Shown here: positions 1-5,703 of the stretch, in pieces
Layout of the letters: each line of letters starts with the position of its first letter
Numbering within the stretch: position 1 is the stretch's first letter
From: Pseudomonadota bacterium
Lineage (GTDB): Bacteria > Pseudomonadota > Gammaproteobacteria > Burkholderiales > Burkholderiaceae_D
Length of the DNA: 5,703 nucleotides
Direction: 5' to 3'
NCBI GenBank assembly: GCA_023409175.1
Contig: JAEYIG010000218.1
Span: 1-5,703, forward strand
Notes under the pieces: model-generated
Databases searched by the model: none
What the model saw: the letters and a program-made list of their open reading frames with translations, nothing else
Told to the model about the DNA's origin: nothing
Position numbers and translations under genes: made by a program

Positions 1-104
1 AGGTTGGCTCCCCTTACGATGAAGGTGACGTCTTCTCCCGCTAACGCCAGCTTTACCCCTACGTAGCCTCCTATCGCTCCGGCTCCTATGATCGCAATTT
101 TCAT
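1..104 (-). CDS. panE: 2-dehydropantoate 2-reductase (ketopantoate reductase) family, N-terminal fragment
   Basis: Only the first 34 codons lie in the window; the gene continues past the left edge. The start is the ATG at 104-102, with an AAGGGA ribosome-binding sequence 6 nt upstream. The peptide opens with a strand followed by a Rossmann dinucleotide-binding loop, GAGAIG at residues 7-12, directly followed by Gly13. A second strand ends in VRGAN at residues 30-34. Arg31 sits where NADPH-dependent ketopantoate reductases place the arginine that contacts the 2'-phosphate of NADPH. Family members reduce ketopantoate to pantoate in the cytoplasmic pantothenate/coenzyme A pathway, but many genomes carry ApbA/PanE-like paralogues with other or unknown substrates, and 34 residues cannot separate these. 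The family call is fairly safe and the exact substrate is inferred. ATA, GTA and GGA codons are noticeably common in this short stretch. The gene is divergent from dps. Confidence 0.78.
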   Translation of the reverse strand, partial: MKIAIIGAGAIGGYVGVKLALAGEDVTFIVRGAN

Positions 105-110
105 GTTCTT

Positions 111-116
111 TCCCTT
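111..116 (-). promoter_or_regulatory. Ribosome-binding site of the panE-like gene
   Basis: Read on the minus strand this is AAGGGA, 6 nt before the ATG at 104. It is an imperfect but well-placed Shine-Dalgarno match and supports that start codon. Confidence 0.5.
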
Positions 117-168
117 TTAAACAAGTCGTCACCAAACAGGCTGGTTTTATATGGCCCAAGAGATGGAA

Positions 169-181
169 AATCAAATATTTG
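169..181 (+). promoter_or_regulatory. IHF-consensus match
   Basis: The 13 bases AATCAAATATTTG satisfy every fixed position of the IHF consensus WATCARNNNNTTR. IHF is known to activate dps in E. coli, which makes the match interesting. However, the surrounding DNA is AT-rich, so chance matches are likely, and the site is about 400 bp from the dps start codon. Confidence 0.3.
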
Positions 182-213
182 TAAGTATCGAGAATAAGTA
201 TAAGGTCAAAACC

Positions 214-225
214 GGTAAATTTACC
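214..225. repeat. Perfect 12-nt palindrome, possible operator
   Basis: GGTAAATTTACC reads the same on both strands. It lies about 110 bp upstream of the panE-like start codon. On the minus strand it is followed by a -10-like TATACT (202-197), so a protein bound here could affect transcription towards the panE-like gene. This is inference from position; no known regulator's consensus is recognised. Confidence 0.3.
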
Positions 226-466
226 TAAATTCACTTACTAATTGAAAAGAAAAATGGATTTTTTTTTGAAATTTATTTTTTACGGGTTTTGAGATTGAGT
301 TAGAATGATCAACTCATCATAAGGAAGAACTCGTTTAACCATTTGATAATTATGACTAATCATCGTTTCCGGATAACAGTGAAACATGGTGAAAAGCGAT
401 ATTCCGATGAATTGAAAAAAAGTTGTCGGACAGAACGATTCCTGAAATGACGTTACAATATTTCAC

Positions 467-566
467 AATCAAAATGATATTGCAGCTTCTGGAGATGAAG
501 TGCTTGTCACGCTGATAAATTCAGTCCAAAAAGAAATGAGATTTCCTGGAAATCAAACTGATAATG
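467..566 (+). repeat. Imperfect 16-bp direct repeat pair upstream of dps
   Basis: The units at 467-482 (AATCAAAATGATATTG) and 551-566 (AATCAAACTGATAATG) agree at 14 of 16 positions and start 84 bp apart. The second copy ends immediately before the dps ribosome-binding site. They could be paired regulator-binding sites, or a chance similarity in AT-rich DNA. I do not recognise them as a known motif. Confidence 0.3.
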
Positions 567-573
567 AAGGAGA
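567..573 (+). promoter_or_regulatory. Ribosome-binding site that fixes the dps start
   Basis: AAGGAGA is a near-perfect Shine-Dalgarno sequence, 7 nt before the ATG at 581. It decides in favour of this start over in-frame upstream candidates at GTG 500 and ATG 536. The TAA of a trivial five-codon reading frame overlaps the start as TAATG. Confidence 0.85.
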
Positions 574-580
574 AGACTTA

Positions 581-1105
581 ATGAATATCCCTGGAATTGA
601 AATCGGAATTAGTGACAAAGACAGACAAGCCATCAGCAATGGTTTGTCCCGTATGCTGGCAGACAGCTTTTTCCTGTATCTGAAAACCCATAACTATCAC
701 TGGAACGTGACCGGTCCGATGTTCCAGACATTGCATGTCATGTTCATGGATCAATATACGGAATTGTGGAATGCACTGGACGAAATCGCAGAACGTATCC
801 GTTCGCTCGGTTTCCCTGCTCCCGGCACAATGAAGGATTTCGCCAAACTGTCGTCCATCAAGGAAACGGAAGGCGTTCCGGCTGCAGAAGACATGATCCG
901 TGACGTGATTATCGGTTCCCAGACGGTTACCCGTACGGCGCGGGAGGTTCTGGAAATTGCCGACAAGGCCAATGACCAGCCGACTCTGGATCTGTTGACC
1001 CAACGTTTGCAGGTTCATGAAAAGAATGCATGGATGCTGAGAAGCTTGCTGGAAAACGGTAGCGCTCCGGTTGTTGCTGCCGCATCAAAACGCAAAAAGA
1101 AGTAA
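581..1105 (+). CDS. dps: Dps, DNA-binding ferritin-like protein from starved cells
   Basis: Dps proteins form hollow cytoplasmic dodecamers that oxidise Fe(II) with hydrogen peroxide, store the ferric mineral and shield DNA from Fenton damage and starvation stress. This one is 174 residues, close to the usual 155-185. The inter-subunit ferroxidase ligands are all visible: His40 (in NYHWNV), His52 (in TLHVMF), and Asp67 and Glu71 (in [10 protein letters not shown]). Their spacing matches E. coli His51, His63, Asp78 and Glu82. The diagnostic stretch [14 protein letters not shown] lies at residues 35-48. The C-terminus ends SKRKKK (169-174) after an Ala/Val-rich linker. Mobile lysine-rich tails bind DNA in several Dps proteins; in E. 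coli the tail is N-terminal, whereas here the N-terminus is short and not lysine-rich. The ATG at 581 is chosen for its strong ribosome-binding site and its agreement with typical family N-termini. The gene appears to stand alone, with a terminator 18 nt after its stop codon. Oxidative or starvation control is expected from the family but is not shown by a clear site here. Confidence 0.96.
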   Translation: MNIPGIEIGISDKDRQAISNGLSRMLADSFFLYLKTHNYHWNVTGPMFQTLHVMFMDQYTELWNALDEIAERIRSLGFPAPGTMKDFAKLSSIKETEGVPAAEDMIRDVIIGSQTVTRTAREVLEIADKANDQPTLDLLTQRLQVHEKNAWMLRSLLENGSAPVVAAASKRKKK

Positions 1106-1122
1106 TTTGACGTCGAGAAAAC

Positions 1123-1157
1123 GAACGCCTTGCCATTTGAAAAGTGGCAAGGCGTTC
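1123..1157. terminator. Intrinsic terminator between convergent dps and SNF2 genes
   Basis: The arms at 1123-1135 (GAACGCCTTGCCA) and 1145-1157 are perfect 13-bp complements, and a few further inner pairs are possible around a very small loop. On the plus strand the stem is followed by TTGTTTATAT, a modest U-rich tail suited to ending dps. On the minus strand it lies 14 nt past the SNF2 stop codon and is followed by GTTTTCTC, a weaker tail. It probably terminates dps efficiently and may serve both genes. Confidence 0.85.
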
Positions 1158-1170
1158 TTGTTTATATATC

Positions 1171-4100
1171 CTATTCTTCGGAAATGTCGATGTCTTCCAA
1201 TGGTCTGAAAATAGACTGAAGGTCTTCCGGCGTGATCTGGATATGCTGGGCCTGCCCGGACGATAGCATGGCTGTCGCCAGATCGGCTTTTCTTTGTTGA
1301 AGTTCCTGTATTTTTTCTTCCAGCGTGCCTTTGGCGATCAGCTTGTACACAAATACCGGTTTGTCCTGCCCGATTCGCCATGCCCTGTCCGTTGCCTGGT
1401 TTTCGACAGCCGGATTCCACCATGGGTCGTAGTGAATGACCGTATCGGCTGCCGTGAGATTCAATCCGACGCCACCCGCTTTCAGGCTGATCAGAAAAAC
1501 GGATACTTTTCCGTCCTGGAAATTGCGTATGGCCGAAGCGCGGTCTGTCGTGTCGCCTGTCAGGATTTCATAAGGAATGCCACGGGTATTCAGCTCGGCT
1601 TCAATAAGGCTCAACATGCTCGTGAACTGGGAGAAAACGAGAATGTGTCTCTTTTCCAGAAGCAGTTCGTCCAGCATTTCCATCAATTCATTCAGTTTGG
1701 CTGAAGAGGTATTGGTTTTTTTGGCTGATCCTCTCAAAAGACGTGGATCGCAGCAAACCTGTCGCAACTTGAGCAAGGCTTCGAGGATAAGAATCTGGCA
1801 GTGGGCGATACCCAGTTTGGCGATTTCTTCCTGAACCTTTTTATCCATCAGTTCACGGACGGATTCATATGTCTGGCGCTGCGCATTCGTCAATTCGACG
1901 TACCGGACCATTTCTGTTTTCATCGGCAGTTCGCGTGCGACCTTGTCTTTCGTTCTTCTCAACAGGAATGGCTTGATGCGCCTGTTCAGCAATTCCTGTT
2001 TGCCTTCATCCCCGTTTCTTTCAATCGAGTGCCTGAATTCACTGTTGAATGTTTTTTCATTGCCCAGCAGACCTGGCAACAGGAAATGGAATTGTGACCA
2101 CAATTCGCCCAGATGATTTTCAAGAGGGGTGCCGGTCAGACACAGCTTGTGGTGCGCTTTCAAGACGGATGCGATCTGCGTCGCTTTCGAACGGATGTTT
2201 TTGATGTATTGCGATTCGTCCAGAATCAACAGATGAAATTCATGTTTGAGAAGTATTTCCTCGTCTCTTGGTAACAAGGCATACGTTGTCAGAACAATAT
2301 CGGCGTTTTCGATTTCGGCAAAATACTTCGCTCTTTCCTTACCCTGCAGCAACAGTACTTTAAGGCCTGGTGTGAAGCGTGACGCTTCATCTTGCCAGTT
2401 GCTCATCAGGCTGGTCGGCGCAACGATCAGCGCGGGCTTGGTCAGTCGTCCGGCTTCTTTTTCAAGAAGGATGTGCGAAAGGGTCTGAAGCGTTTTGCCG
2501 AGTCCCATGTCGTCGGCCAGAATGCCCGCCAGATGATATTCACGGAGGAATTGCATCCATGACAATCCTTCAATCTGATAATCTCGCAGGGTTGCTTTGA
2601 GCGTTTTTGGTGGCTCAACGATTTTGACGCCATTGAAAGCGAGCAGTTTCTTGCCCATTTCCAGCAGTGCCTTGCCATTGATCCATTGAAGGGGCAGGCT
2701 TTTGTCCAGTTCGGCAAGACGTGCGGAATCCAGTCGATGAAGTGAAATGGCCGCCCTGGACTGTTCCAGATAATAAAGTTCGCCCAGAATGCGAAGGATC
2801 GGGCGGATCATCTTCCATGGAAGGGCAACCCTGTTCTTGTTTGGCAAGGTTGCCAGTACCGAGTCGGTATCGGGTTGTTCGTCCAGCTTCCTGTAATCGA
2901 AGGTATCCGGATATTTCTGGATAAGGGGAAGAAGCAGTGGAAAAATCGAAAAATGCTTCTGGTTGACGACAATTCCCAGTTCCAGATTGAACCAGTCCTT
3001 ATCGAGGTCCTCATCGTTCTCGGTAATGCTGGCATACCATTTTTCGATATTTTGCAGGTCATACCGGTAATCTGGTGACTTCTCGATTTTCCATCCATTT
3101 GCTATCAGTGCCGGCATTTCTTCCTGAGTGAAATGCAGCCAGTCCGTAGGGGATTTCATACTGATGGCACCGGGAATAATTGCCAATGGAGTAGATGAGC
3201 CGTTTTCTGATTGAAAGCCGAAAGATTCCAACAATCTGAATGTATCCGTTTCGTTTTGAGTATCACGGACGATACGTTCGATTTCAGTCTCGTTGATCTG
3301 ACGGATAATGGGAAGCGATGATCCGAGAAAAACCGTCTGTCCGTCATAATCGAATTTCAGCTGGGCATAATCAAACCAGGTCGGCGTTTCCGTTTCGCTG
3401 AAAAAATGCGGCTTGCTGCTCAGGTAAAGAATGGGTTGCGGAGCAATGTTATCCAGTACGTTTTCTTTGAGCTGTTCCGGCTGCGGAACGATATTCTCGA
3501 TCCCTTTTTCGGCCAGAAGCCGGGCAACGTTTTTTTTCTCCCTGATGGAAATGGCAGGGGACTGGGCGATCAGATCCTGGATTTCGCTGATTGAGAAAAC
3601 AGGAATGCCTGCCGGGAGAATGAGCTCTCCGCAGCTCAGGTTTTCCATATACCAGGCAGGTTCCGTCGGCAGGATGTAATCTATCGTAGAAGAGGATTTC
3701 CGGGTCTTGTCCGCCAAAGGCACAAATTGCCATTTCAACTTCATCATTGAACCGGTTTCGACCCAGTCAAGCTTTGCTTCTCTGGCCGGGGCAGCCTTGA
3801 GAGGAAATACCAATCCCTTGGCAATATCGGACAAGGCATTTGTCCAGTAAAGCTGTTTCTGGGAAACGAGTATTTTCAGCAACCGGGCACCGATACTGCC
3901 TTTCGGTTCGACCGTGCCCGGGACAGGGAGATTCGATCCGGATCGCATCGCGATAAAGAGGCGTACCGGCTCTTCGTCGTCTTTTGAGAAATAATCCGGC
4001 CGATCTGTCAGTAGATTGTCGATATCCGTAATGGATGCGATCGCGGCAATGCCGCCCGTCGGTTTGAAACGGACTTTGCATATGCTCAGAAACAGACGTT

Positions 4101-4551
4101 TGTCAGATTGGTCGGGAGACAGAATGTAAAGCAGGCGATGCTGCGAAGGTTCTGCCGTTTCTGCCTTGGCCGTCGCATCGGGAGAAAGGGGATAAATGGT
4201 GGAATACAGTTTTTGTACCCAGTTCGACAAAGGCGTTTCGTCAGGAGTGTTTTTTATTTTGGTAGCGATACTGTTCTTTTGAACAATAGTCATCAAAACA
4301 GCTGCGACATGATGGCAGTTCAGGATCAATGGACAGGAGCAGGTTCCCTGGAACTGTATGCCTTCGGTTGTGGATTTGATGAAAGTGTTTTGCTGATATG
4401 TCTGGTTGGAAGCGTCTTTGACCTGTGACCGGATAAGGTTTCCGGAACGCTGGATCTGCTGGACGCGTTTTTTCTGGACGTATTCAATTCCTTGAGCATA
4501 CGTTTTTTCCCCGAGCTGTTTTTTAATGTCTTTCAGCGTGAAATTCATCAT
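1171..4551 (-). CDS. SWI2/SNF2-family DEAD/DEAH-like ATPase with N-terminal SWIM zinc finger
   Basis: A complete superfamily 2 ATPase of about 1126 residues (numbering from the ATG at 4551). An N-terminal SWIM zinc finger, CxCx(5)CxH, is seen at Cys71, Cys73, Cys79 and His81; SWIM modules are thought to bind DNA or protein. Residues ~100-640 form a long region I cannot assign in detail, probably the accessory part common in bacterial SNF2 proteins. The ATPase core starts with RDYQIEGLSW (~656). It carries Walker A DDMGLGKT (680-687), Walker B DESQ (778-781), motif III LTGTPLEN (805-812), motif IV ILVFSQF (970-976), motif V SLKAGGVGLNL (1022-1032) and motif VI QATDRAWRIGQ (1052-1062). All catalytic motifs are intact, so it should be an active ATP-driven translocase or remodeller on duplex DNA. 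Its partner and cellular role are unknown. It differs from RapA/HepA in carrying the SWIM finger. ATG 4551 is preferred because GAGTGG lies 8 nt upstream; GTG 4563 (1130 residues) and ATG 4548 are alternatives. An in-frame TGA directly before 4563 limits the start. The gene stands alone, convergent with dps and divergent from tex. Confidence 0.95.
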   Translation of the reverse strand: MMNFTLKDIKKQLGEKTYAQGIEYVQKKRVQQIQRSGNLIRSQVKDASNQTYQQNTFIKSTTEGIQFQGTCSCPLILNCHHVAAVLMTIVQKNSIATKIKNTPDETPLSNWVQKLYSTIYPLSPDATAKAETAEPSQHRLLYILSPDQSDKRLFLSICKVRFKPTGGIAAIASITDIDNLLTDRPDYFSKDDEEPVRLFIAMRSGSNLPVPGTVEPKGSIGARLLKILVSQKQLYWTNALSDIAKGLVFPLKAAPAREAKLDWVETGSMMKLKWQFVPLADKTRKSSSTIDYILPTEPAWYMENLSCGELILPAGIPVFSISEIQDLIAQSPAISIREKKNVARLLAEKGIENIVPQPEQLKENVLDNIAPQPILYLSSKPHFFSETETPTWFDYAQLKFDYDGQTVFLGSSLPIIRQINETEIERIVRDTQNETDTFRLLESFGFQSENGSSTPLAIIPGAISMKSPTDWLHFTQEEMPALIANGWKIEKSPDYRYDLQNIEKWYASITENDEDLDKDWFNLELGIVVNQKHFSIFPLLLPLIQKYPDTFDYRKLDEQPDTDSVLATLPNKNRVALPWKMIRPILRILGELYYLEQSRAAISLHRLDSARLAELDKSLPLQWINGKALLEMGKKLLAFNGVKIVEPPKTLKATLRDYQIEGLSWMQFLREYHLAGILADDMGLGKTLQTLSHILLEKEAGRLTKPALIVAPTSLMSNWQDEASRFTPGLKVLLLQGKERAKYFAEIENADIVLTTYALLPRDEEILLKHEFHLLILDESQYIKNIRSKATQIASVLKAHHKLCLTGTPLENHLGELWSQFHFLLPGLLGNEKTFNSEFRHSIERNGDEGKQELLNRRIKPFLLRRTKDKVARELPMKTEMVRYVELTNAQRQTYESVRELMDKKVQEEIAKLGIAHCQILILEALLKLRQVCCDPRLLRGSAKKTNTSSAKLNELMEMLDELLLEKRHILVFSQFTSMLSLIEAELNTRGIPYEILTGDTTDRASAIRNFQDGKVSVFLISLKAGGVGLNLTAADTVIHYDPWWNPAVENQATDRAWRIGQDKPVFVYKLIAKGTLEEKIQELQQRKADLATAMLSSGQAQHIQITPEDLQSIFRPLEDIDISEE

Positions 4552-4559
4552 ACCAATTG

Positions 4560-4565
4560 CCACTC
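4560..4565 (-). promoter_or_regulatory. Probable ribosome-binding site of the SNF2-family gene
   Basis: Read on the minus strand this is GAGTGG, 8 nt before the ATG at 4551. It is only a partial Shine-Dalgarno match, but the spacing is good. The upstream GTG candidate at 4563 has no comparable sequence at the right distance, which favours an ATG start. Confidence 0.45.
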
Positions 4566-4638
4566 AAAAATCACATTTATCTTCTGCGAAAAAGGTACAT
4601 TATCTTCCATAAACAAAAAAAAAGAACCCTTTTTTCTT

Positions 4639-4672
4639 AAGAAACTGATCCTTTTCAACAGGACAGTTTTTT
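4639..4672 (+). terminator. Terminator-like hairpin with U-run upstream of tex
   Basis: AACTGATCC (4643-4651) pairs with GGACAGTT (4661-4668) around a nine-base loop, leaving A4648 bulged. The descending side runs on into TTTT, which can pair with upstream A residues or act as the U-tract of an intrinsic terminator. No plus-strand gene ends here, because the gene to the left is on the other strand. It would therefore be a leader attenuator, the end of a short transcript, or an AT-rich coincidence. Confidence 0.35.
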
Positions 4673-4685
4673 AATTTAAAGGGTA

Positions 4686-4726
4686 ATTCCGTAAAAACAA
4701 TTGATTTATGCCTGTTTTTCCGGAAT
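4686..4726. repeat. 14-bp inverted repeat (one mismatch) upstream of tex
   Basis: The left arm at 4686-4699 (ATTCCGTAAAAACA) and right arm at 4713-4726 (TGTTTTTCCGGAAT) are complementary at 13 of 14 positions around a 13-nt loop. Neither strand has a T-run directly after it, so it is not a standard terminator. It lies 85 bp before the tex start, where it could be an operator for the divergent pair or a leader RNA hairpin. I do not recognise the motif. Confidence 0.5.
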
Positions 4727-4811
4727 AAACAGCATATGAATTTGTTTCGGGATATGGCGAAACCGGCAGAAGTGAGTATGATCACGTTTTTTATTTTGTA
4801 TGTAGAGAGTT

Positions 4812-5703
4812 ATGGTTTCATCAATTGAAGAACGATTGGCTGACGAACTGGCCGTGTCCCGACACCAGATTGAAGCGGCCATCGCATTAATGGATGAAGG
4901 CGCAACCGTGCCATTCATCGCACGTTACCGTAAGGAAGCCACTGGCGGACTTGACGATGCACAGCTTCGCCTGTTGCAGGAACGTCTCCTTTATCTCCGT
5001 GAACTGGAACAGCGTCGGAAAAGCATTATCGAATCGATTGAAAGCCAGGGGAAGATGACACCGGTCTTGCTGGAAGCCATTTTATCGGTACAGGACAAAT
5101 CCCGGCTGGAAGACATTTATCTTCCTTATCGGCCAAAACGCAGGACCAAGGCGAAACTGGCGGCAGAAGCCGGCCTTGATATCCTTGCAGAGTCACTTGT
5201 CTCGGATCCTTTGCTTGACCCTGAAGTGGAAGCGGCAAAATTTATCCGCCCGGCATTTACGACAGATGACGGGGACAATCCGGGTGTATCCGATGTCAAG
5301 GCCGCTCTGGATGGCGCACGCCAGATTCTGATTGAAAAATTCTCGGAAGAGGCAACACTGCTCAATGATCTGAGGTCTTATCTTCATGAGCATGGGGTTA
5401 TCGAGTCGAAAGTATCTGAGGGAAAAGAACAGGATGGCATCCGTTTTTCAGATTATTTCGATTATCAGGAAACGATCCGGACGATTCCTTCTCACCGCTT
5501 GCTTGCCGTTCTCCGTGGACGGCGAGAGGAAATCCTCACCCTGAAAATAAGGCTGGATTCGGAAGAACAGCGACCCAGGTGGGACGACCCGTTCAATGCC
5601 TGCGAATTGAAAATCGCGGCTGCTTTCAATATCAGAAACCAGAACAGGCCTGCCGATAAATGGCTGATGGAGTGTGTACGCTGGGCCTGGCGTGTTCGCC
5701 TTT
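4812..5703 (+). CDS. tex: Tex, transcription accessory / S1 RNA-binding domain protein, N-terminal part
   Basis: The first 297 codons plus one base are present; Tex proteins are usually about 770-790 residues, so roughly the last 60% is missing. The visible part is the N-terminal helical Tex domain. It includes the characteristic FIARYRKEATGGLDD (35-49), the EDIYLPYRPKRRTKA stretch (100-114) and IPSHRLLAVLRGRREEIL (225-242). The YqgF-like RNase H-fold domain, helix-hairpin-helix region and C-terminal S1 RNA-binding domain expected of the family lie beyond the right edge. Tex is a conserved cytoplasmic nucleic-acid-binding protein first linked to toxin gene expression in Bordetella; its precise mechanism is still unclear. 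The start is well constrained: an in-frame TAG lies at 4803-4805 and the first ATG is at 4812, preceded only by a poor, close AGAGAG ribosome-binding match. The gene is divergent from the SNF2-family gene. Confidence 0.95.
   Translation, partial: MVSSIEERLADELAVSRHQIEAAIALMDEGATVPFIARYRKEATGGLDDAQLRLLQERLLYLRELEQRRKSIIESIESQGKMTPVLLEAILSVQDKSRLEDIYLPYRPKRRTKAKLAAEAGLDILAESLVSDPLLDPEVEAAKFIRPAFTTDDGDNPGVSDVKAALDGARQILIEKFSEEATLLNDLRSYLHEHGVIESKVSEGKEQDGIRFSDYFDYQETIRTIPSHRLLAVLRGRREEILTLKIRLDSEEQRPRWDDPFNACELKIAAAFNIRNQNRPADKWLMECVRWAWRVRL

Larger units (their letters stand above)
105..580. promoter_or_regulatory. AT-rich divergent intergenic region between panE-like gene and dps
   Basis: This 476-bp stretch contains no convincing gene. 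It must hold the promoters of the two divergent genes, but I cannot place either one with confidence. Seen directly: a full match to the IHF consensus WATCARNNNNTTR at 169-181; a perfect 12-nt palindrome GGTAAATTTACC at 214-225; a possible sigma-70 pair TTTACG (279-284) and TAGAAT (301-306) with a 16-bp spacer, overlapped by the dyad TGAGTT-N9-AACTCA (296-316); an FNR/CRP-like TTGAT-N4-ATGAC at 343-356; a TACAAT hexamer at 454-459 lacking a good -35; and an imperfect 16-bp direct repeat at 467-482 and 551-566. E. coli dps is controlled by IHF, OxyR and sigma-S, so a long regulatory upstream region suits a dps gene, but none of these sites is proven. Confidence 0.55.
4552..4811. promoter_or_regulatory. 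AT-rich divergent intergenic region between SNF2-family gene and tex
   Basis: These 260 bp must contain the promoters of two divergent genes. Seen directly: a minus-strand GATAAT -10-like hexamer (4604-4599) about 48 nt before the SNF2 ATG, without a good -35; a run of nine A at 4615-4623 followed by six T at 4630-4635; the 12-nt palindrome TTTCTTAAGAAA at 4633-4644; a terminator-like hairpin at 4639-4672; a 14-bp inverted repeat at 4686-4726; and a TATGAT hexamer at 4777-4782 upstream of tex. No promoter can be placed firmly on either strand. Confidence 0.5.

Noticed and set aside
343..362. Fur-box-like GATAAT...AATCAT sequence upstream of dps
   Set aside because: By eye only about 11 of 19 positions fit the Fur consensus, which is too weak in AT-rich DNA. 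The overlapping FNR-like match (8 of 10) is also only suggestive.
423..459. TTGTCG and TACAAT as a dps promoter pair
   Set aside because: The spacer is 25 bp, far too long for sigma-70, and no better -35 lies at 16-18 bp from TACAAT.
578..1018. 146-codon open frame antisense to dps
   Set aside because: It lies almost wholly opposite the well-supported dps gene, has no family resemblance and no ribosome-binding site; it is a shadow of dps codon structure.
1294..4428. Multiple 60-136-codon open frames on both strands inside the SNF2-family gene
   Set aside because: All overlap a continuous coding sequence with complete ATPase motifs and show no recognisable domains of their own.
1171..4563. 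Possible defence system built around the SNF2-family protein (such as DISARM, which uses SNF2-like and helicase genes)
   Set aside because: No methyltransferase, nuclease, phospholipase D or other defence partner is adjacent; the flanking genes are dps and tex, both housekeeping or stress genes.

Overview
This 5.7 kb window looks like ordinary chromosomal DNA from a mid-GC Gram-negative bacterium, most likely a betaproteobacterium. The Burkholderiales/Oxalobacteraceae are my best guess. The guess rests on the wording of the Dps and Tex proteins and a GC content near 50%; no rRNA or other marker gene is present to confirm it. I see no mobile element, tRNA, rRNA or CRISPR array.

Layout from left to right. 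(1) Positions 1-104, minus strand: the first 34 codons of a ketopantoate reductase-family (PanE/ApbA) gene that runs off the left edge. (2) 105-580: a 476-bp AT-rich non-coding stretch between the divergent panE-like and dps genes, with several possible protein-binding sites and no convincing gene. (3) 581-1105, plus strand: dps, a complete 174-residue ferritin-like DNA-protection protein with all ferroxidase ligands and a lysine-rich C-terminal tail. (4) 1106-1170: a 65-bp convergent gap holding a strong hairpin that probably terminates dps and may also serve the facing gene. (5) 1171-4551, minus strand: a large complete SWI2/SNF2-family ATPase with an N-terminal SWIM zinc finger, about 1126 residues. 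(6) 4552-4811: a 260-bp AT-rich divergent gap with A/T tracts, a terminator-like hairpin and a separate 14-bp inverted repeat. (7) 4812 to the right edge, plus strand: the first 297 codons of tex, a conserved nucleic-acid-binding/transcription accessory protein.

The genes do not form an obvious pathway or operon: each neighbouring pair is divergent or convergent, so each is probably transcribed on its own. Dps (iron storage and DNA protection), the SNF2 ATPase (probable protein-DNA remodelling) and Tex (transcription-linked nucleic-acid binding) share only the loose theme of nucleic-acid maintenance. I found no convincing new biological system. The points most worth a second look are the structured divergent region before tex, the layout of the dps upstream region, and the lysine tail of Dps.
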